A stretch of 64,000 nucleotides of DNA from Mnemiopsis leidyi (Eukaryota; Ctenophora; Tentaculata; Lobata; Bolinopsidae). Within the stretch, counting starts at the first letter, position 1, and each line of letters starts with the position of its first letter. The translations under genes were made by a program, and so were the position numbers. The notes below the pieces were generated by a model. The model was not told the origin of the DNA. It worked only from the letters and a program-made list of their open reading frames with translations, and did not search any database. The stretch is from positions 292,622 through 356,621 of the forward strand of contig JH154831.1 of NCBI GenBank assembly GCA_000226015.1, in the 5' to 3' direction. This document shows, one piece after another, positions 60,480 to 64,000 of the stretch.

Positions 60480-63400
60480 TATTATGCCAATAGTCTCGGA
60501 GTCAGAGAATCGTGTCGACACACCAAGAGTCAAGACTAGCCCTCTAGAGTCTAGAGGATCCCACTGTGGTGAGTCCCTTATAACTAGTTCTAGCCAGTCT
60601 TTTCAAAAGGCTCTGATCACTCATCTGACGGGTGACTTTACTCATAATGACAAAGAAGCATTCCCAGTCGTTCTGGTGGTTTGTATCTGTAATAGTGATT
60701 TAAGTTAAACGTCTATTTCAATAACTGTTAGACTTTAGAATCGAGGCCAAGCAAGCTTACCCCAGAATTTGAATATTTCATATATGGTTGTTGATACTGG
60801 TTTGGAGAACGGGGTGTTGGTGGACGTTGGTACCGAGCTTTGCCAGCTCATCGCAGCTTTTTCCCTCAATATCCGGTATCTGTATGCAGACTGTTGATGG
60901 CGGGTTCGTCTCTAGACGACCGAGGGAGAGATCAGAGAAAAGGGGAATTTCACGACTGTTATACCTTTTTAATTAATGGTTGGTAAATAAATTACTATCT
61001 TACTAGCATATAAGTCATATATATCTACCTCCATCAAGCACTAGCTCACTTGTCATAAAATACCGCCATCAACAAGCCAACAAGCATACGCCCCACATTC
61101 GCATAATGGCCATTTTGAAGCTTCTCAAGGTTCTAGGTATGCCAAAAGTCTCACATAAACTGAAAGGAATTTTTCAATTTTATGAAATTTGATAATTATA
61201 TCTGAAAAAACGCTTATACAAAGAAGCAATTCACTGCGAGAGTCGGGTTTGACCGCAACAATTTGAACACATTTATTATATTTATATCGGTTGAATTGTA
61301 CCGTTTCAAGCCTCCAGAAGGAAATACCTCGGCTTAACAATAATGGAATGAAGAAATTTGTCATCCAAAACCGCTTACTACAGAAGCTGGTACTTGAAAG
61401 GTATTTCTTCGACATTTACCGATTGTATTCTTTTATTCTTAGCAATACGTGGTGGGTGGGAGCCGTAACGAGTGTTTATTACAAAGCTTATACACACTTA
61501 AATGATATATAGCCTGCTTCCGAGGCTGTTTCCTGTTGTCTTCAGAATCCGAACACTATAATTATTACTTAGGAGTTAGGAGGTCGGCCGTTGAAAACAA
61601 TTTGTTGCCAGCGTAAATAACTTTCTCAGATTTTAGATCATGTAACTATAATGCTCATTAGGAACTCTATAGAGTCTAGGAGTAGAGTATAGAGACCTGA
61701 TTGTATGCAGACACGTTAGGCATATACAATGTATCATACATATAAGAAAATAAGAATATGTATATTATACATATTCTTATTTTCTTATATTCTCGTAGTT
61801 TCCTGGGGTAGATCGTTATCACAGCATTAGCTATTGTAGTTCAGCATAAGTGATCTTGACGCATTTTATTTGCCATATTAGACCAATCGTCGCGTATTCA
61901 AGTCCAACTTTGAGAGTTGGAAGATCGTGTCAAAACCCTTCAAAAGGCCCTTACTGTTACCATTGGTAGTCATATTTATTGTAATTCCCAGTGTTTCTAA
62001 TATTATAGTAGTTATAGTAATTAGACTTTTATTTTCTGGGGTAGTTGCAGAAATGCTGAAATAAAAGCATCTTCACTGGGGTATAGAGTGTAACTCCACA
62101 GCATCATGGTTTCAAGTTCAGCGCAATAAACTTCACCATATGGAGTATGGTAAGTATCTTTCATTTAAAAACCTCGCTTAAATCAAACAACTAAGTGAGA
62201 TTGTACATTAGAGCATTAACTTGAAGAACTAATGTCCTGATGTCACTGACTTGGAGCGATAAGTAGCTAAGTAGGGAAGCTAGAGACATAGTCTTACTTT
62301 ATGCTAACACGTTGAATATACATGCCCCTGTTTCCTGGGGTAGATGCATATACTGGTGTTTTATTTAATGTTATAGTTTAGTGCAAGTGATCTAGAGACA
62401 GTGATCTTGAGGCATTTTTTGTCATTGTCGCGTCTTCAACTGTTCGACTTCGAAGGAGGCGGTCATGTCGATGTTGAATAACAAAAACTATACCCTTCAA
62501 GAGTTCAAGAGGCTCTCGCTGATCTCACTATAGCAGACTGCAGTGACACTGCACTGACTCTATGGAATATCCTAAGATTCTATAAGTAATACAGTAATAT
62601 AATGCGATGCAACCCTTTAAGTTTAGGACGAAGCTATTTTTGTTCCTGTTAGTGTTAGATTTATACATAATCAATCCCCAAAAAAACCTACGTCATAGGT
62701 TTAAATTTAAAATCATTATAGCCGGGTGGCTGGGAGTTATTTTTAAATGATGTTGTTTTGGTGTTAGTCTCCTAAACACTTTCCATATGTCATGCTATTC
62801 ATATGCCATGCAACATGTCGAGTTAATCTAGTATTGCGGCAGACGGGCCTGCTTTTCTGAGGGATCTGCTTTTTTGTATGATCTGCATTCCTGTGAGATC
62901 AGCTTTTCGAGCACCAGCTGTAGCCCGATTGAATAAGGGGGGGGGGGTGGAAGTTGACATCGCAAGTGGCAACCTTAGGACTAAAAAAGCTATCATAATT
63001 GATAGATAGGCTTTGAATCTACGCTTATAACCCGATAATGAAAAAACCGAGATGAGGTATCAGTCACTATCAGACAATTAATCCGCTTGAATTCTTAATC
63101 TTAGTATAAACTTGAGTTTCCAGTTTACCAAAGTGTCGGGGAACGACAATTTTTGCCAAAATGATTGATAGCTAACCACCCGAAAATCGTCATTGGCATT
63201 TCGCCGTGGCTTGATTAGTTAGGTTCTGTCACGCGTGACCCTTACACTGGGGGAATCCGTACCTACTTTCCTTGTTAGGATAATCTTCTTATGGTGCTCC
63301 GAACTGATCTTATAATTTTTATATGACAAGGGGCTGCTTCCTAAAAGATTACATATAAACTCAATAATGAAAGGAACTTTATGTTGTGAATAAATTCCCC

Positions 63401-64000
63401 CTAATCTGTTTAGTAACTGCATTTATAGCAAGGATTCATTTGCTTTCGATCAGGTGTTTTAAGCCTTATTTGATCAATCCTTTCTTTTAAAATATTTGAA
63501 AACATAATCATCTACAATCATCTACCCCCCAACCCCCCCCCCCCCAACAAAGTAAGTAATTAGAGTACAAGATTTATATAGTATCTTCTTGTCATTTGAA
63601 GTTCATTAATTGAGCATACACTGATATGCAGTTTACCCAATTAGGAACGTATTCTACCGGCACAAACATCACTTGACCAAGTGAAATTAATCATTCGGCG
63701 AAAGAAATTAGTGATTGCCACTTTACCTAGGCACCTAGCAGAAGCAATTGCTATTCCGGCAAAATATTGCCCCTCTGCCGAAAAACGTGAATCAACTGGA
63801 TTTAAATAGTTCAATGGGGCACTGTCTAAGAGTCACATATCGTGATAATATTCAAGTCGGAGAAATTTTCTTTAACCTCTGCAACTCGTTGATTGGACAA
63901 GGAAAGATAGTTTTTTTGTTTAAATTATATAAAGATTGTGAAATTTTGGGGGTATTCAAGGTAAAAATTTTGACCTTAAAATGTTGACCTTGAATACTGA
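60480..64000. other. No gene firmly recognised to the right edge
   Basis: Exon-like scraps occur: a frame from ATG 60484 ending at a GTGAGT donor near 60568, and an ATG at 61106 (MAILKLLKVL) before GTATGC. None could be joined or assigned. The rest is AT-rich with poly-G and poly-C tracts near 62939 and 63525. Confidence 0.35.
61740..61790. repeat. Perfect 51-bp palindrome
   Basis: Two 25-bp arms (61740-61764 and 61766-61790) are exact complements around one T. The arms are AT-rich (ATATAAGAAAATAAGAATAT). Confidence 0.95.

Noticed and set aside
60515-60845. Short matches to cloning-vector polylinker (TCTAGAGGATCCC and GGTACCGAGCT)
   Set aside because: The matches are 11-13 bp only, separated by non-vector sequence; chance is more likely than contamination, though a vector screen would settle it.
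60788-60976. A gene exon with TGLENGVLVDVGTELCQ resembling an actin-fold motif
   Set aside because: The frame stops soon after, splice sites do not link to the ATG frame at 60484, and the resemblance is weak.

Overview
The window is animal nuclear DNA: AT-rich, gene-poor, full of simple repeats and decayed retroelements, with GT-AG introns in multi-exon genes. Clear metazoan families are present (class A GPCR, SLC4A11-type transporter, ABHD12-type lipase, TGF-beta/BMP ligand). The short genes and divergent proteins suggest an invertebrate; I cannot name the phylum. All gene models were built by reading splice sites and codon phase by eye. In the four main models every exon junction keeps frame. 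Layout: 0.4-2.9 kb (- strand) holds the first five coding exons of a rhodopsin-like GPCR that runs off the left edge, with a 53-bp palindrome and a CCATTGG-rich minisatellite in intron 1. From 2.9 to 26 kb there is little convincing coding sequence. This part holds two relics of CR1/L2/jockey-type LINEs (one inside a minisatellite, one split by a 256-bp SINE-like insertion with an 11-bp target duplication), a tRNA-derived SINE, a 21-bp and a 49-bp satellite, a compact promoter-like block at 9.56 kb and a possible piggyBac relic. At 26.1-28.0 kb (- strand) is a complete four-exon ABHD12-like serine hydrolase with an antisense LINE fragment in its third intron. At 32.5-35.6 kb (+ strand) is a two-exon SLC4A11-like transporter whose second exon carries almost the whole protein. 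A large CTTCCT/TC microsatellite with a 640-base assembly gap follows it. The 39-48 kb stretch is rich in transcription-factor motifs: RFX X-boxes, CACGTG boxes (three at exact 21-bp spacing), three CArG boxes in 48 bp, and a tandemly duplicated TATA-containing promoter block. A likely first coding exon lies at 43.6 kb and an unidentified 105-aa ORF at 47.4-47.7 kb. At 49.6-52.3 kb (- strand) there are several unidentified exon-like ORFs, two of which join in frame. At 54.3-58.0 kb (+ strand) is a complete nine-exon BMP-type TGF-beta ligand (354 aa), with repeat arrays upstream of its start codon and in intron 2. The last 6 kb shows no convincing gene but has a 70-bp nested hairpin and a perfect 51-bp palindrome. 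The genes have unrelated roles (signalling receptor, lipid hydrolase, ion transporter, secreted ligand). I see no operon-like or functional cluster.
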